From the NCBI GenBank assembly GCA_048267165.1, contig JBLWYD010000011.1:25846-89845 (forward strand): DNA of 64,000 bases, given 5' to 3'. The stretch comes from PGYR01 sp048267165 (lineage in GTDB: Bacteria; Bacteroidota; Ignavibacteria; Kapaibacteriales; UBA2268). Made by a program: the position numbers and the translations under genes. The notes under the pieces were generated by a model that worked only from the letters and a program-made list of their open reading frames with translations, searched no databases and was not told where the DNA came from. Numbering within the stretch: the stretch's first letter is position 1; every line of letters starts with the position of its first letter. This document shows positions 33,994-43,732 of this stretch, one piece after another.

Positions 33994-34452
33994 ATGAGAA
34001 AAATAGCTACTGAAATAATAATCGATGCACCAATAAATGAAGTTTGGGAGGTTCTAATGGATTTTGAATCTCACAAAAATTGGAATCCCTTTATTCGATC
34101 TATTAGCGGAGTCCCGACTCCTAATGAAACAATAGAGGTTCAAATAATTCAAAAAAATGATAAGACTATGAAGTTTTCTCCAATAGTGATTACAAATATG
34201 AAGGAAAAAGAATTTCGATGGAAGGGAAAATTATTCGCAGATGGGTTATTCGATGGTGAGCATTATTTCAAACTAGAGTCTTTAAGTTCTGATTCAACAA
34301 AACTAGTACATGGAGAAATTTTCACAGGTTTGCTAGCAAATGTATTATTTAAAATGATTGGGGAAGAAACTAAAAATGGATTCAAAAGAATGAATTTTGC
34401 TATAAAAGGTGAAGTAGAAGAAATGTATAATAACCTAGGAATAATAAAATGA
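33994..34452 (+). CDS. SRPBCC (START/polyketide cyclase-like) protein
   Basis: 152 aa from the ATG at 33994, chosen because GGGAG lies eight bases upstream; this puts the start just after the upstream stop. The SRPBCC pattern is clear: TEIIIDAPINEVWEVLMDFESHKNWNPF, then FRWKGKLFADGLFDGEHYF. These proteins bind hydrophobic molecules in a deep pocket. The operon context (barrel protein, membrane protein, AraC control) suggests handling of a lipophilic compound. The stop overlaps the next gene's ATG. Confidence 0.85.
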   Translation: MRKIATEIIIDAPINEVWEVLMDFESHKNWNPFIRSISGVPTPNETIEVQIIQKNDKTMKFSPIVITNMKEKEFRWKGKLFADGLFDGEHYFKLESLSSDSTKLVHGEIFTGLLANVLFKMIGEETKNGFKRMNFAIKGEVEEMYNNLGIIK

Positions 34453-34850
34453 ATAAATTTATCAAGAAGTTACGATTTGTATTAATTGCAAACCTTTTAT
34501 TTAGTTTGTCATCTGGGATAATATTAATTGGATTAAGTGAATTAGTATCAGAATTAATGAATGTTAACTCTGAAATTATTGTATATGTTGGAGTAGTGTT
34601 GGTATTGTTCTCATTACTTATAGGTGCTACAGCTATTAAAACAAGTATTAACAAGAATAAAGTAAATTTTATTATTCTACAGGATTGGATTTGGGTGTTT
34701 TCTAGTATTGTACTATTGGTATTTATACCAAATGAAATTACAATAATAGGAAACATGCTGATAATTATTGTTGGTCTTATTGTAGCTTCTTTAGCGATAT
34801 TCCAGTCGAATATAATAAGTAAAAATAACTTAGCTATTAAATCAAAATAG
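34449..34850 (+). CDS. Small four-helix membrane protein
   Basis: 133 aa with four predicted transmembrane helices (around 9-30, 41-62, 72-92, 98-118) and short loops. It overlaps the SRPBCC gene by four bases (ATGA) and ends the three-gene operon. No family recognised beyond similarity to small uncharacterised membrane proteins of Bacteroidota. Confidence 0.65.
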   Translation: MNKFIKKLRFVLIANLLFSLSSGIILIGLSELVSELMNVNSEIIVYVGVVLVLFSLLIGATAIKTSINKNKVNFIILQDWIWVFSSIVLLVFIPNEITIIGNMLIIIVGLIVASLAIFQSNIISKNNLAIKSK

Positions 34851-35009
34851 TAGAAATGGAATGGAATACAAACTACTATATTAGTCGGTAGCTACTCTTA
34901 TTTTTCAATCAAATGTATTCATTGACTTAGCGGATATTATTCAAATCATACTTCCTGCACTCATTCGTCTATTTTCTTGTTAACTTGCAAACAAAAAAAC
35001 GCTAATAAA

Positions 35010-35771
35010 ATGAAAATAAAAAGATTCACTATACAAGGTCACGACGGCTACGAAATGTCAGCTGAGTTAGACCTACCAGCAAACGGTTACCCAAAATACT
35101 TCTGTCTATACGTACCGTGCTTTACTTGCACTAAAAACCTGCGAGTAGTTAAGCATCTATCAAAGCAGCTAGTTTCACAAGGTATAGCTCTGTTGCGATT
35201 CGACTTCCCGGGGTTGGGTGATTCGGAAGGGGATTTTGCTGAGACAACTTACTCGACGAATTTGAAGAATATACGACTAGCTGCACAGTGGTTAGAAGAA
35301 AACTACGAAGCTCCTAAGCTAGGTATAGGGCATTCTATGGGCGGCTCAGCGATGATGAAATTCGCTATGGAATATGACCCAATGGAGATATTGGTGACTA
35401 TTGCAGCACCTTCTACTCCAGATCATCTATGTCAAGTATTGCATCGAAACGTAAAAGAAGCCGAAGAGGCAGGTGCTTCCAAACGTACTATTGGCGGTAT
35501 AGAGTTCACGCTCACTAAGGACTTCTTTGACGATTTGACTACTAACGGTAAAGATTATGACCTATCAAAGCTGAAAAAGCCGATACTGGTACTCCATTCA
35601 CCCGATGACGATACTGTATCGCTCGATGAGGCACGTAAGATATTAGCACAGGTGCGCGGACACCGCAGCTATATAATGCTCAACAACTATGGCCACCTGA
35701 TTATGGATGAGGGCAATGCCATCAAAACGGCAGATATTATATATAATTGGGCGAAAATGTATTTGGGGTAG
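35010..35771 (+). CDS. Alpha/beta hydrolase
   Basis: 253 aa from the ATG at 35010; an upstream TTG adds a tail not typical of the family. Nucleophile motif GIGHSMGG, acid in LHSPDDDTVS and base in NNYGHLIM complete the triad. The sequence matches the N-terminal half of bifunctional hydrolase/OsmC proteins, but the OsmC half is absent; the gene stops cleanly after the hydrolase fold (YNWAKMYLG). Its last codons recur as a worn fragment at 40632-40682. Confidence 0.85.
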   Translation: MKIKRFTIQGHDGYEMSAELDLPANGYPKYFCLYVPCFTCTKNLRVVKHLSKQLVSQGIALLRFDFPGLGDSEGDFAETTYSTNLKNIRLAAQWLEENYEAPKLGIGHSMGGSAMMKFAMEYDPMEILVTIAAPSTPDHLCQVLHRNVKEAEEAGASKRTIGGIEFTLTKDFFDDLTTNGKDYDLSKLKKPILVLHSPDDDTVSLDEARKILAQVRGHRSYIMLNNYGHLIMDEGNAIKTADIIYNWAKMYLG

Positions 35772-35892
35772 AGTGACTAGAAAGAAGATGAAATCTTTGT
35801 CTTCCAGCTACAGAGACAAGAGGGTTACGCTCTAAATTATAACCCAGATACTTGTAATACATTCTTCAGTATTATACCTTTTGGTATAAAAA

Positions 35893-35918
35893 AAGGGTCT
35901 AGTTTAACCTAGCCCCTT
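35893..35918 (-). terminator. Probable terminator of the TonB-receptor operon
   Basis: On the minus strand the stem AAGGGGCTAG/CTAGACCCTT (one mismatch, six-base loop) is followed by seven T's. It lies 32 bases past the receptor stop. A second hairpin, TTATACC-TTTT-GGTATAA, sits at 35872-35889. Confidence 0.6.
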
Positions 35919-35949
35919 ATGAATCTAAATACTATTTACTCTTCTGTAC

Positions 35950-38427
35950 CTAGAAGTTATAAGTAAACTTCAGTGTACTCAATCTTGGTATAAACGTACC
36001 ACCAAATACTTGGTAGTGAGTAGTATTGAATATATTATAAATGAATAACCCTGCGTTTAGATTTTCAGTTACATCGTAACCAGCACTAAGGTTAAATAGA
36101 GTGTAAGTCGGAACAGTTCCGAATTGAATACCAGCTAACCACTCATAATCATCTACATAGTTCATCTGCAAACTAACGTCGAACGATTCTGGTACGTCGT
36201 AGCTTATAGATGCATTTAGTCTATGTGGAGGAGTATTAGGCGATATTTGTGGGTCACCCTCTTCTAGATTGATTTGAGCATCATAGTACATGTAGTTCAG
36301 TGTGAATTTTACTTCGTCAGTTATGTAATAATTAGCACCAAACTCTAGTCCATATTGATTTACTGAACCAATATTCCCATTCGAAAGTGCGTGCAATGGA
36401 GTACCATCGAGTGATACTAGCGGAGCTACATTTGTAGAGTATTTGTCCAAAGCATCATATACATACTGAGTTGCAAAATCATTGTACTCACCGAAACCAT
36501 CACCTAGGTCAGCATTCCATCGTTTTAAGTCTTTGTTCGCATTAGCAACGAAAGACGTTACGAAATCTTGAATCTGATTATAGTAAACATCGGCAGTGAT
36601 ATACAATTTATCACTTATTATACCCTTGTAGCCAATCTCATAACCTAGGTTCTTCTCTAGTTTCAAATCCTCATTCCCTACAGCTCTAGATATCGGTTGT
36701 GGCAACCCATTTACGAAATCGGGATTACGTGGATCTGAACTAATTAACCCTAAACTCTCAGCACTTGCATCTCTACCAGAAAGAGTAGATATTGAGTCTA
36801 AGATTTCTGTTTGTAATGCTTTATAATCGAATAAACCAGTACCAAATTTGTACTTTTCGCTATTGGCAAAAACAGGTGCAATCGGCGACCATCTGAAATA
36901 TTCATTATAGTTTGGTCTTTGGAAACTACGGCTAATACTTAATCTCAGAGTGTTAGCTTTATCTATATCATATACGATTGCTGCACGAGGAGAGAAAAAT
37001 GCCTCGTGTATATTCGATTCATCGAAACGAGCCGAAGCTACGAATTTTAAATCCTCTGCTATTTCCCAAGATAATTGCCCATAAACACCATAATAGTTAG
37101 CGTCTATATCTCTTGATAGAGTTCTATTCTGAGCTAATATCTGCTTGTCATAACTAGCACCGAAGATAATATGAAAGTCTTCATCTTTGTCAGCATAGAA
37201 ATTATACTGAGCGTCTGCAAGTATATCATCTTCATCGTTCTGAGTGAAGAAATTCGCATGCAAGAACCAGATAGAATCTTTTGAATATCTATTAGTATAG
37301 TGAGTGTGGAAGTTGAAATTTTCCGAATTGTATTCTAACCTAGCATAGGGTTTGTACAAATCTTTAACCAACACACGACCCAAATCAAATGAGTAAGTGT
37401 CGTTACCAGAGTTGGACATACCAACTTCGGCAACTACTCTTTTGTCAACGTCGAAGTCATAATCCATTCGGAAAGTTCCGTAAGTAGAGAAGGTTTCTCG
37501 TTCTTCATTAGTCAACCCTCTAAGCTCTCGTCTTAATCCATCATATTCAAGAAGTGAATCAGCATTACGGCTTTGAGAAAGGTTTAAACTAGTCGAACGG
37601 CCAAGAGTAATTTTATAACTAAGATTTTCTGTAATTAGGTTTGCATACCTAATATCTAATCTATTAGTTTCATAATCACCAGTGGTAGTGGATATTTTAC
37701 CACCGAGTACATCACGAGGAGCATAACTCTTCATATTGATTACTCCGTTAAAAGCGTTGGCACCGTAAAGTGCGGCGTTAGGACCACGAACGAACTCAAT
37801 AGTCTCGAACTCGTCTGCTGGCAGTTGGAATGAGTTCCACTCTTGTGCCGAAAGTAGCATAAGGTGATTCTCTCTTCCATCTTGTAGTACTAATACTCTT
37901 TTGTTCATAGTATTAGTGAATCCACGTGTGTTTACAGTATAGTCAGTAGTACCGCTACGCAATACTTCTACACCTGTCATTCCATCGAAAGCAGCTCCTA
38001 GTTGGTTCGCTCTCGATTTCTCCTGTACTTGATCTGCATAGAGCACGTCTATCGCCCCAGGCGATTCGGTTACCTTCTCCAATCTCTTGGAACTTGCGGT
38101 GACCTCGAGGTCATCGAATGTATAAGTCTGGTAATTTAGCTCTATGCTTAGTTCGGACGTCGAACTAACATCAATCGTATTATTGTACTTTTGGAACCCG
38201 TGTTCCTTTACGAAGAAAGTCATCTTGCCATCTTCGACATTGTTGAAGTTAAAATAACCGTTATTATCTGTAACGGCTATCTTACCAGTCTCCAATATCT
38301 TGACTACAACTTTCCCCAAAGGTTTCCCGGAATCCTTATTTACAACTTTGCCTTTTATACTCGCCGCTGCCATAGATAGGACTACGACGAAGTATATAAA
38401 CAAAGTTAGAATAATTAGCCTTTTCAT
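35950..38427 (-). CDS. TonB-dependent outer-membrane receptor
   Basis: 825 aa. A short hydrophobic signal is followed by a CarboxypepD_reg-like domain (SIKGKVVNKDSGKPLGKV), a plug domain (about 105-220) and a 22-strand barrel ending in aromatic FTYNF. The VTASSKRLEKVTESPGAI segment is the TonB-box/plug start. It imports a large nutrient such as a siderophore or vitamin across the outer membrane. Its start overlaps the stop of the MFS gene, which is preceded by menA, so the three form an operon. Substrate unknown. Confidence 0.9.
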   Translation of the reverse strand: MKRLIILTLFIYFVVVLSMAAASIKGKVVNKDSGKPLGKVVVKILETGKIAVTDNNGYFNFNNVEDGKMTFFVKEHGFQKYNNTIDVSSTSELSIELNYQTYTFDDLEVTASSKRLEKVTESPGAIDVLYADQVQEKSRANQLGAAFDGMTGVEVLRSGTTDYTVNTRGFTNTMNKRVLVLQDGRENHLMLLSAQEWNSFQLPADEFETIEFVRGPNAALYGANAFNGVINMKSYAPRDVLGGKISTTTGDYETNRLDIRYANLITENLSYKITLGRSTSLNLSQSRNADSLLEYDGLRRELRGLTNEERETFSTYGTFRMDYDFDVDKRVVAEVGMSNSGNDTYSFDLGRVLVKDLYKPYARLEYNSENFNFHTHYTNRYSKDSIWFLHANFFTQNDEDDILADAQYNFYADKDEDFHIIFGASYDKQILAQNRTLSRDIDANYYGVYGQLSWEIAEDLKFVASARFDESNIHEAFFSPRAAIVYDIDKANTLRLSISRSFQRPNYNEYFRWSPIAPVFANSEKYKFGTGLFDYKALQTEILDSISTLSGRDASAESLGLISSDPRNPDFVNGLPQPISRAVGNEDLKLEKNLGYEIGYKGIISDKLYITADVYYNQIQDFVTSFVANANKDLKRWNADLGDGFGEYNDFATQYVYDALDKYSTNVAPLVSLDGTPLHALSNGNIGSVNQYGLEFGANYYITDEVKFTLNYMYYDAQINLEEGDPQISPNTPPHRLNASISYDVPESFDVSLQMNYVDDYEWLAGIQFGTVPTYTLFNLSAGYDVTENLNAGLFIYNIFNTTHYQVFGGTFIPRLSTLKFTYNF

Positions 38428-39605
38428 TATGCTAATTCCTCTGGTTTGTTATAAAAAAACGAAAATATCGTTAATATCGAAACTGCGAAAATAACGGAAA
38501 CAATGTAGATACCATCTACACCAATTCCGTCCGAAAAGTAAACGAACACTAACCCACTTAGTACCGGGCCTAATGCCTGACCTACTTGTGATAGCATTCG
38601 GTTGAATGACATGAGCAGTGCTCTGTTATTCTCATCTGAAAATTTTATTATCATTGATTGCGAGTTCGGGAGTACGAACGAATGTGATATACCGAATACT
38701 ACTGTCGATATAAATAGCATATACCATTCTGTATAAAGCGGTATCATTCCTAATGCTAAACCATATCCCATTAGTCCTACTTTGAGGAGACTCTCGTGTT
38801 GAAATTTCTTCAAGAATCTACCTAGGAAATACGCCGTTAGCGAAGTGCTAATTGACATACTTGCGAGGATAATCCCGATGAATGTTGGCTCCAATGCAAA
38901 CTTTTCCTTCGCTATATAAGGAACATAAGTAATGAATGGTCCCATTAGAATTATGAATAAGGAAATGCTCACTACGAGCAAAGCTACTAGATTTTTGTTT
39001 TTTAATAATTGTAGAAAGCTACTAATATACAATCGGGTTTGGTGTGTTTTTCCTTTTACATCTAGGTCGAGAAAGAAGAGTACATACATAGCTATGGGTA
39101 TTGCTATTAGCGGCATATAGAATACATACCTAAATGAAATAGATGATAGTATCCCACCTATTATCGGGAAAGATGCTGTACCAATACTAAGAACACTATG
39201 GTTGTATCCCATAATTCTAGGTCTTTCTGGTCCAGCGAATAAATCACCGATTAACGCTACATTAAGCGCACCTAGTGAAGCAGCTCCAACACCTTGCAAG
39301 AACCTGAAAAGTAAAAGCGTTTGGTATGTTTCAGCTAGAGAACACATGAACCCAGCTACCCCAAAAAGGAGTAATGCAGGTACTATTACTACTTTTCGTC
39401 CAAATTTATCTGAAAGAAAGCCAAGTACAGGCGTTAGCAAAATACCCGGTATTGCAAAAATAGAAATAATAAGCCCGTAGTCTTTCTCGGCTAAATCGAA
39501 ATGCTCTGCTATACTCGGTAAAGCAGGTGATACGGATGCTATGCCTAGCACAGCCATCAGAGTAACAGAGAATATTATGATGAAGTACTTAATGTTAGTT
39601 TCCAA
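38427..39605 (-). CDS. Major facilitator superfamily transporter
   Basis: 392 aa, twelve predicted helices. The start is a TTG in the overlap with menA, since the first ATG (codon 17) would cut into helix one. The MFS loop motif GFLSDKFGRKVVIV is intact, and the LQGVGAASLGALN segment is typical of drug:H+ antiporter-like members. It overlaps the TonB receptor start (TAATG). Together they suggest uptake or release of one compound, but the substrate cannot be read. Confidence 0.87.
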   Translation of the reverse strand: METNIKYFIIIFSVTLMAVLGIASVSPALPSIAEHFDLAEKDYGLIISIFAIPGILLTPVLGFLSDKFGRKVVIVPALLLFGVAGFMCSLAETYQTLLLFRFLQGVGAASLGALNVALIGDLFAGPERPRIMGYNHSVLSIGTASFPIIGGILSSISFRYVFYMPLIAIPIAMYVLFFLDLDVKGKTHQTRLYISSFLQLLKNKNLVALLVVSISLFIILMGPFITYVPYIAKEKFALEPTFIGIILASMSISTSLTAYFLGRFLKKFQHESLLKVGLMGYGLALGMIPLYTEWYMLFISTVVFGISHSFVLPNSQSMIIKFSDENNRALLMSFNRMLSQVGQALGPVLSGLVFVYFSDGIGVDGIYIVSVIFAVSILTIFSFFYNKPEELA

Positions 39606-40473
39606 GTACTATCCCCATTGATAATAATAAACTATCCACCATCATAAGTAATCCACTCAGTGCTAAAACGGTGTTGAACTGCCTACCAATAGCTACGATG
39701 ATTTTCTTAAATATGAGAACAGCTAACGGGAATGCTAAAAAAGTAATAAGTATAAAATCATTGCTAGTAATTAGGTACAAATAAAACTGAATTGCAAATA
39801 CTAAAAACATTAGTAGAATGTAAAGTGCAATAGAGTATTTCTCACCTAATCGGACAGCGAGAGTAATTTTGTTCACTTGTTTGTCAGTATAAATATCACG
39901 TATATTATTCGCAGCTAATATATTGGTAGAGAGAATCCCAGGGATGAAAGAGGCAATGAAAATAAACCAATCAACATAACCAGTATATATATAAAAAGTA
40001 CCACAGACCGCCACAACACCGAAGAAGAGAAGAACAAATATATCGCCTAATCCTTTATAAGCTAACGGATATGGGCCACCAGTATATGCCCAACTAAAGA
40101 ATAATGAGACCAATCCAATGAGTAGAATATAAAAATCAGAAATAGAGACTAGGTATAACCCAGCCAAGAAAGTTATAATAATTGAAACAATAGATACTGT
40201 CCACATAGCCCGAACACTAATATTACCAGCGGCTACACCACGAGTAGAGCCAAGACGGTTTTCGCCATCAGCACCCTTCTTGAAGTCGTAAATCTCATTT
40301 ATGAAATTTGTAATAATCTGAATCATGGATGCACAGAAAAGTATAACTATAGCCGCGATCCAATCGAACTGACCTTTGGTATAAGCATAGGCAGAAGCAA
40401 TTAGCACAGGTGATATACTAGCGGGTAAGGTTTTTAGCCGCAGAGCAGCAACCCAATCTTTGATTTCTGGCAT
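39595..40473 (-). CDS. menA: 1,4-dihydroxy-2-naphthoate polyprenyltransferase
   Basis: 292 aa, UbiA superfamily with about eight helices. The prenyl-diphosphate-binding aspartate motif is NFINEIYDFKKGAD, and the second is in AANNIRDIYTDKQ. The start PEIKDWVAALRLKTLPASISPVLIASA is typical of MenA. It joins the prenyl chain to DHNA in menaquinone synthesis. No other men genes lie in the window. First gene of an operon with the MFS transporter and the TonB receptor. Confidence 0.9.
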   Translation of the reverse strand: MPEIKDWVAALRLKTLPASISPVLIASAYAYTKGQFDWIAAIVILFCASMIQIITNFINEIYDFKKGADGENRLGSTRGVAAGNISVRAMWTVSIVSIIITFLAGLYLVSISDFYILLIGLVSLFFSWAYTGGPYPLAYKGLGDIFVLLFFGVVAVCGTFYIYTGYVDWFIFIASFIPGILSTNILAANNIRDIYTDKQVNKITLAVRLGEKYSIALYILLMFLVFAIQFYLYLITSNDFILITFLAFPLAVLIFKKIIVAIGRQFNTVLALSGLLMMVDSLLLSMGIVLGN

Positions 40474-40631
40474 TATAAAAATAGTTAATAAGACAACCAG
40501 CGAAGATAAGTAAAGTCCTTAAAATATAATGCTTTTGTGAAAAAAAGTATGGTGTTTAGTAGAAATCATGAATTATGTAAGACATAGCTATATCCCTTTT
40601 TAAATCCCTAATTCCCTCCTTCATACTTTCA

Positions 40632-40682
40632 GCTAAACAGGCGGAGATAATCTACAACTGGACGAAAATGTATTTGGGGTAG
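40632..40682 (+). pseudogene. Remnant of an alpha/beta hydrolase 3' end
   Basis: Reads AKQAEIIYNWTKMYLG and a stop, matching the C-terminus of the hydrolase at 35010-35771 (KTADIIYNWAKMYLG). The last 21 bases through the stop are identical to 35752-35772, while earlier codons have drifted. No start or upstream body is present. It lies 60 bases before the first ECF sigma gene. Confidence 0.75.
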
Positions 40683-40743
40683 AATTTTTAATATAATTTA
40701 AAAATTTATTTATTATATTCGTTGTCTTACTCATTACATAATC

Positions 40744-41280
40744 TTGAATATTATAGAAAAATTAAGCAATATAGAGCTAATAAAAGGCCTCAAAGCTAAG
40801 GACAGAAAGTGTTATAACTATCTGTACAAAAACTACTCTGCTAAGTTGTATGGTATTGCTCTGCATATCACTCAACAAACCGATATAGCCGAAGATGTAC
40901 TACAAGAAACGTTCATAAAAGTATTCAAACACGTACATAAGTTTGATGATTCCAAAGGCACATTTTTCACTTGGATGCTCAATATATGCCGTAATGGATC
41001 TATAGACAAAATTAGGTACGGTAAAGAAAAGAAAAAAATCCAGTTCGACTCTTTGAACGTAGATATTGTATCTGAAACGAATCCAGAAATAAGTTTAGCT
41101 AATGCTGAGCTGTGGAAATTGCTTGATATGTTAGACGCTGACCACAAAGAAATACTCAAACTATCTTATTATTACGGATACTCTCATTCTGAAATTGCAA
41201 AAAAACTAGATATGCCTTTCGGAAGTGTTAAATCAAAAATTAGAATAGCTATTAGAGAGCTAAGAAAAATATATCCATGA
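40744..41280 (+). CDS. ECF-type RNA polymerase sigma factor (first of tandem pair)
   Basis: 178 aa starting at a TTG, supported by alignment with the second copy whose ATG falls at the same place. Region 2 is seen in QTDIAEDVLQETFIKVFKHV and SKGTFFTWMLNICRNGSIDK, region 4 in LDMPFGSVKSKIRIAIREL. Its stop overlaps the anti-sigma gene (ATGA). It would direct polymerase to stress or envelope genes when released by the partner anti-sigma factor. Confidence 0.92.
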   Translation: MNIIEKLSNIELIKGLKAKDRKCYNYLYKNYSAKLYGIALHITQQTDIAEDVLQETFIKVFKHVHKFDDSKGTFFTWMLNICRNGSIDKIRYGKEKKKIQFDSLNVDIVSETNPEISLANAELWKLLDMLDADHKEILKLSYYYGYSHSEIAKKLDMPFGSVKSKIRIAIRELRKIYP

Positions 41281-42098
41281 TTGATATTAAACAATATATA
41301 GAATCTGGCATATTGGAAGATTATCTATCGGGCACTCTTGCTCCAAAGGAACGAACAGACGTTGAATCCATAATTGATAAATATCCTGAGATTGCCCAAG
41401 AACTAGCATCGATGAGCTTGAGCTTATCAGTAATGGCTGATATTGGTGAGGTAGTGCCAGCTGCGTATATGGAAGAGCGAATATGGAGTGAAATACTTAC
41501 TACTAACTTAGAAGAACAAGAAGAATTAAATGAACCAAAGACTCCTGTAGTACCTAAGCCATCTAAGATGCCTTATATAATGACCGTTGCAATGGCTATA
41601 GTTGCGTTTATTACAATCTATTATATGATAATAGCGAATAACCAACTAGATGATGCTAAAGCAAGAATTGCTGCTATTGAGCAAACGAATACAGAATTAA
41701 AAACTGAGTTTGATAGACTTAAATACGACTTCGATTCACTCTCAACACTTTCAAATATATATGATTTAGAAAATGCAAAATTGTATGTGATGAAGCCGAA
41801 TAGAAGAAATGCTGGTAACGCTATAGTGATGCTAATTTGGAACAAAGAAACCAACAAACTTTACTTAGATATAAAACAACTTCCTAACACTCAGACTGGC
41901 AAAAAATATATCCTTTGGGGAGTAACACAAATAGGACTACAAGTTGAACTAGGTAGTTTTGTACATTCTGGTAAGAGCAATATCGTTGAGTTACGTGGTA
42001 TAAAAGATGCAATCCGTTACATTGTTACTAAAGAAAAAGAATCAGGTGCTAGTTATCCCACTATGTCTAATATTTATACTACTGCGGACGTATATTAA
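41277..42098 (+). CDS. Anti-sigma factor, RskA-like (first of tandem pair)
   Basis: 273 aa. A cytoplasmic sigma-binding N-terminus (IESGILEDYLSGTLAPKER), one transmembrane helix near residue 100 (YIMTVAMAIVAFITIYYMII), a coiled coil, and a C-terminal RskA/anti-sigma-K domain (KLYLDIKQLPNTQTGKKYIL). It lacks the CHCC zinc site. It holds the ECF sigma factor at the membrane. Confidence 0.88.
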   Translation: MIDIKQYIESGILEDYLSGTLAPKERTDVESIIDKYPEIAQELASMSLSLSVMADIGEVVPAAYMEERIWSEILTTNLEEQEELNEPKTPVVPKPSKMPYIMTVAMAIVAFITIYYMIIANNQLDDAKARIAAIEQTNTELKTEFDRLKYDFDSLSTLSNIYDLENAKLYVMKPNRRNAGNAIVMLIWNKETNKLYLDIKQLPNTQTGKKYILWGVTQIGLQVELGSFVHSGKSNIVELRGIKDAIRYIVTKEKESGASYPTMSNIYTTADVY

Positions 42099-42162
42099 CT
42101 TTATAGTTGTTTATTCAACTAATATTAGCTAATTTTACTAATGATTCGATTACACTTAGGCA

Positions 42163-42696
42163 ATGCAAATTAAAACAATAGATACAACTGAACTAGTCCA
42201 AGGACTAATCAACAAAGACAGAAAGGCGTACGATTATCTCTATGATAATTATTCGTCCAAGTTATATGGTATCGCTTTGCATATCACTCAAAAGCAAGAT
42301 ATAGCCGAAGATGTACTACAAGAAACCTTCATCAAAGTTTACAAGCACATAGATAAGTACGATGAGTCCAGAGGAACTTTCTTCACTTGGATGCTTAATA
42401 TCTGCCGAAATGGTGCTATAGACAAAATTCGTTATGGAAAAGAAAGCAGAAAAATCCAATTCGACTCTCTGCTCGTAGATATAGAAACAGACGAAAATCC
42501 CGAGGTAAAACGAGCAAACACGGAGCTTTGGGAAGTACTCGATAAACTAGATGATGATCACAAAGAGATTTTAAAACTCTCGTACTATTACGGATACGCA
42601 CACGGCGAAATATCTGAAAAGTTGGGCATCCCTTTGGGAACTGTCAAATCTAAGATACGTATAGCACTGAGAGAATTGAGAAAAATATACCCATGA
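42163..42696 (+). CDS. ECF-type RNA polymerase sigma factor (second of tandem pair)
   Basis: 177 aa, very like the sigma factor at 40744 (about three quarters identical by eye, with TFFTWMLNICRNG unchanged). Regions 2 and 4 are complete; the ATG start anchors the start choice of the first copy. The stop overlaps the second anti-sigma gene (ATGA). The 64-base gap to the previous anti-sigma gene shows no hairpin, so all four genes could be one transcript. Confidence 0.93.
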   Translation: MQIKTIDTTELVQGLINKDRKAYDYLYDNYSSKLYGIALHITQKQDIAEDVLQETFIKVYKHIDKYDESRGTFFTWMLNICRNGAIDKIRYGKESRKIQFDSLLVDIETDENPEVKRANTELWEVLDKLDDDHKEILKLSYYYGYAHGEISEKLGIPLGTVKSKIRIALRELRKIYP

Positions 42697-43520
42697 TAGA
42701 CGTAAAACAATATATAGAATCTGGTGTAATAGAAGAATATACACTTGGCAAACTCTCTGAGCAAGAGAGAGCTGAGGTGGAATGTCTATCAACAACCTAT
42801 CCCGAAATAGGGAAAGAAGTAGAAGATGCATTAATTAGCTTGACACTATTCGCAGAGATTGGAGCTACACAGCCCGACCCAAGTATGAGGGAGAGGATTT
42901 GGGATAGTATATTAGTAGAAACGAAAGCCAATAATATAATTAAGCTTCATGATTCTAGTAAAGCAGAAAGAACTGCTACACCTAAGCCAAATACAATAAA
43001 CTACGCAGTAGCTGCCGTATTAGCTATTATCGCTGTTGGGACTACTTTCTGGGGATTCAACACGAACTCACAACTGAACAAAGCAGAGTCAGAAATAGCT
43101 CAACTTAATACTGCTAATCAGAATATAGTAAGTGATTTCACTACTCTTAAAGACATAGTAAACAAGAACAATTCGATTTATGAGCTACCAAATGCTCAAG
43201 TTATAAAACTAGATGGTATAGCCGACAAATCTCCTAAATCTATGGCATTTGCTGTATGGGACAAAGAGACTGGCGATGTATATCTAGATGTAAAAAATCT
43301 ACCTAAGAACCCCGAAGGTAAGCAATACCAACTCTGGACAATCTCGGACAAAGGTCAGCCAGTTAGCGTTGGGGTCTTCGACCAAGCTGGTCAAAGAGAG
43401 ATGCTGAACCTCGGTAAAGCCGAAACTTCTATTATGTTTGCTGTAACTCTCGAGAATGCAGGTGGAGTAGAAAGCCCAACTATGACAGAAATGTACATAG
43501 CTGGTAAAGTCCAGTCATAA
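42693..43520 (+). CDS. Anti-sigma factor, RskA-like (second of tandem pair)
   Basis: 275 aa with the same layout as 41277: IESGVIEEYTLGKLSEQERAE, a transmembrane helix around 105, coiled coil, and a C-terminal anti-sigma-K domain (VYLDVKNLPKNPEGKQYQLW). It has diverged further from its paralogue than the sigma factors have, as expected if pairing specificity has been separated. Confidence 0.9.
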   Translation: MIDVKQYIESGVIEEYTLGKLSEQERAEVECLSTTYPEIGKEVEDALISLTLFAEIGATQPDPSMRERIWDSILVETKANNIIKLHDSSKAERTATPKPNTINYAVAAVLAIIAVGTTFWGFNTNSQLNKAESEIAQLNTANQNIVSDFTTLKDIVNKNNSIYELPNAQVIKLDGIADKSPKSMAFAVWDKETGDVYLDVKNLPKNPEGKQYQLWTISDKGQPVSVGVFDQAGQREMLNLGKAETSIMFAVTLENAGGVESPTMTEMYIAGKVQS

Positions 43521-43599
43521 TAGCAATTTAAGAATGTAGTGACTAAATGTTTACACCTCAGTAGAATTGTTGATTCTGGCAACAGTCATTCAGAATAAG

Positions 43600-43692
43600 C
43601 TAAGTGAGTGAAGGATAAAGGTTAGATAAAAATTCCATCTTGAAGCCCTCTTGAATTTTCATGTCTTTGAGTTGTTTGTCAAGCTGAAGCAT
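43600..43692 (-). pseudogene. Possible histidine-kinase fragment
   Basis: A 30-codon frame reads LDKQLKDMKIQEGFKMEFLS and then NLYPSLT. It recalls the K-x-x-F-L-S-N-x-S-H-E region just before the phosphorylated histidine, but the histidine is missing and the frame ends. It lies immediately downstream of the receiver gene. Very short and uncertain. Confidence 0.25.
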
Positions 43693-43732
43693 GGGCGTCT
43701 ATTTACTTCTAATTATTTACTATGTCCGATTC

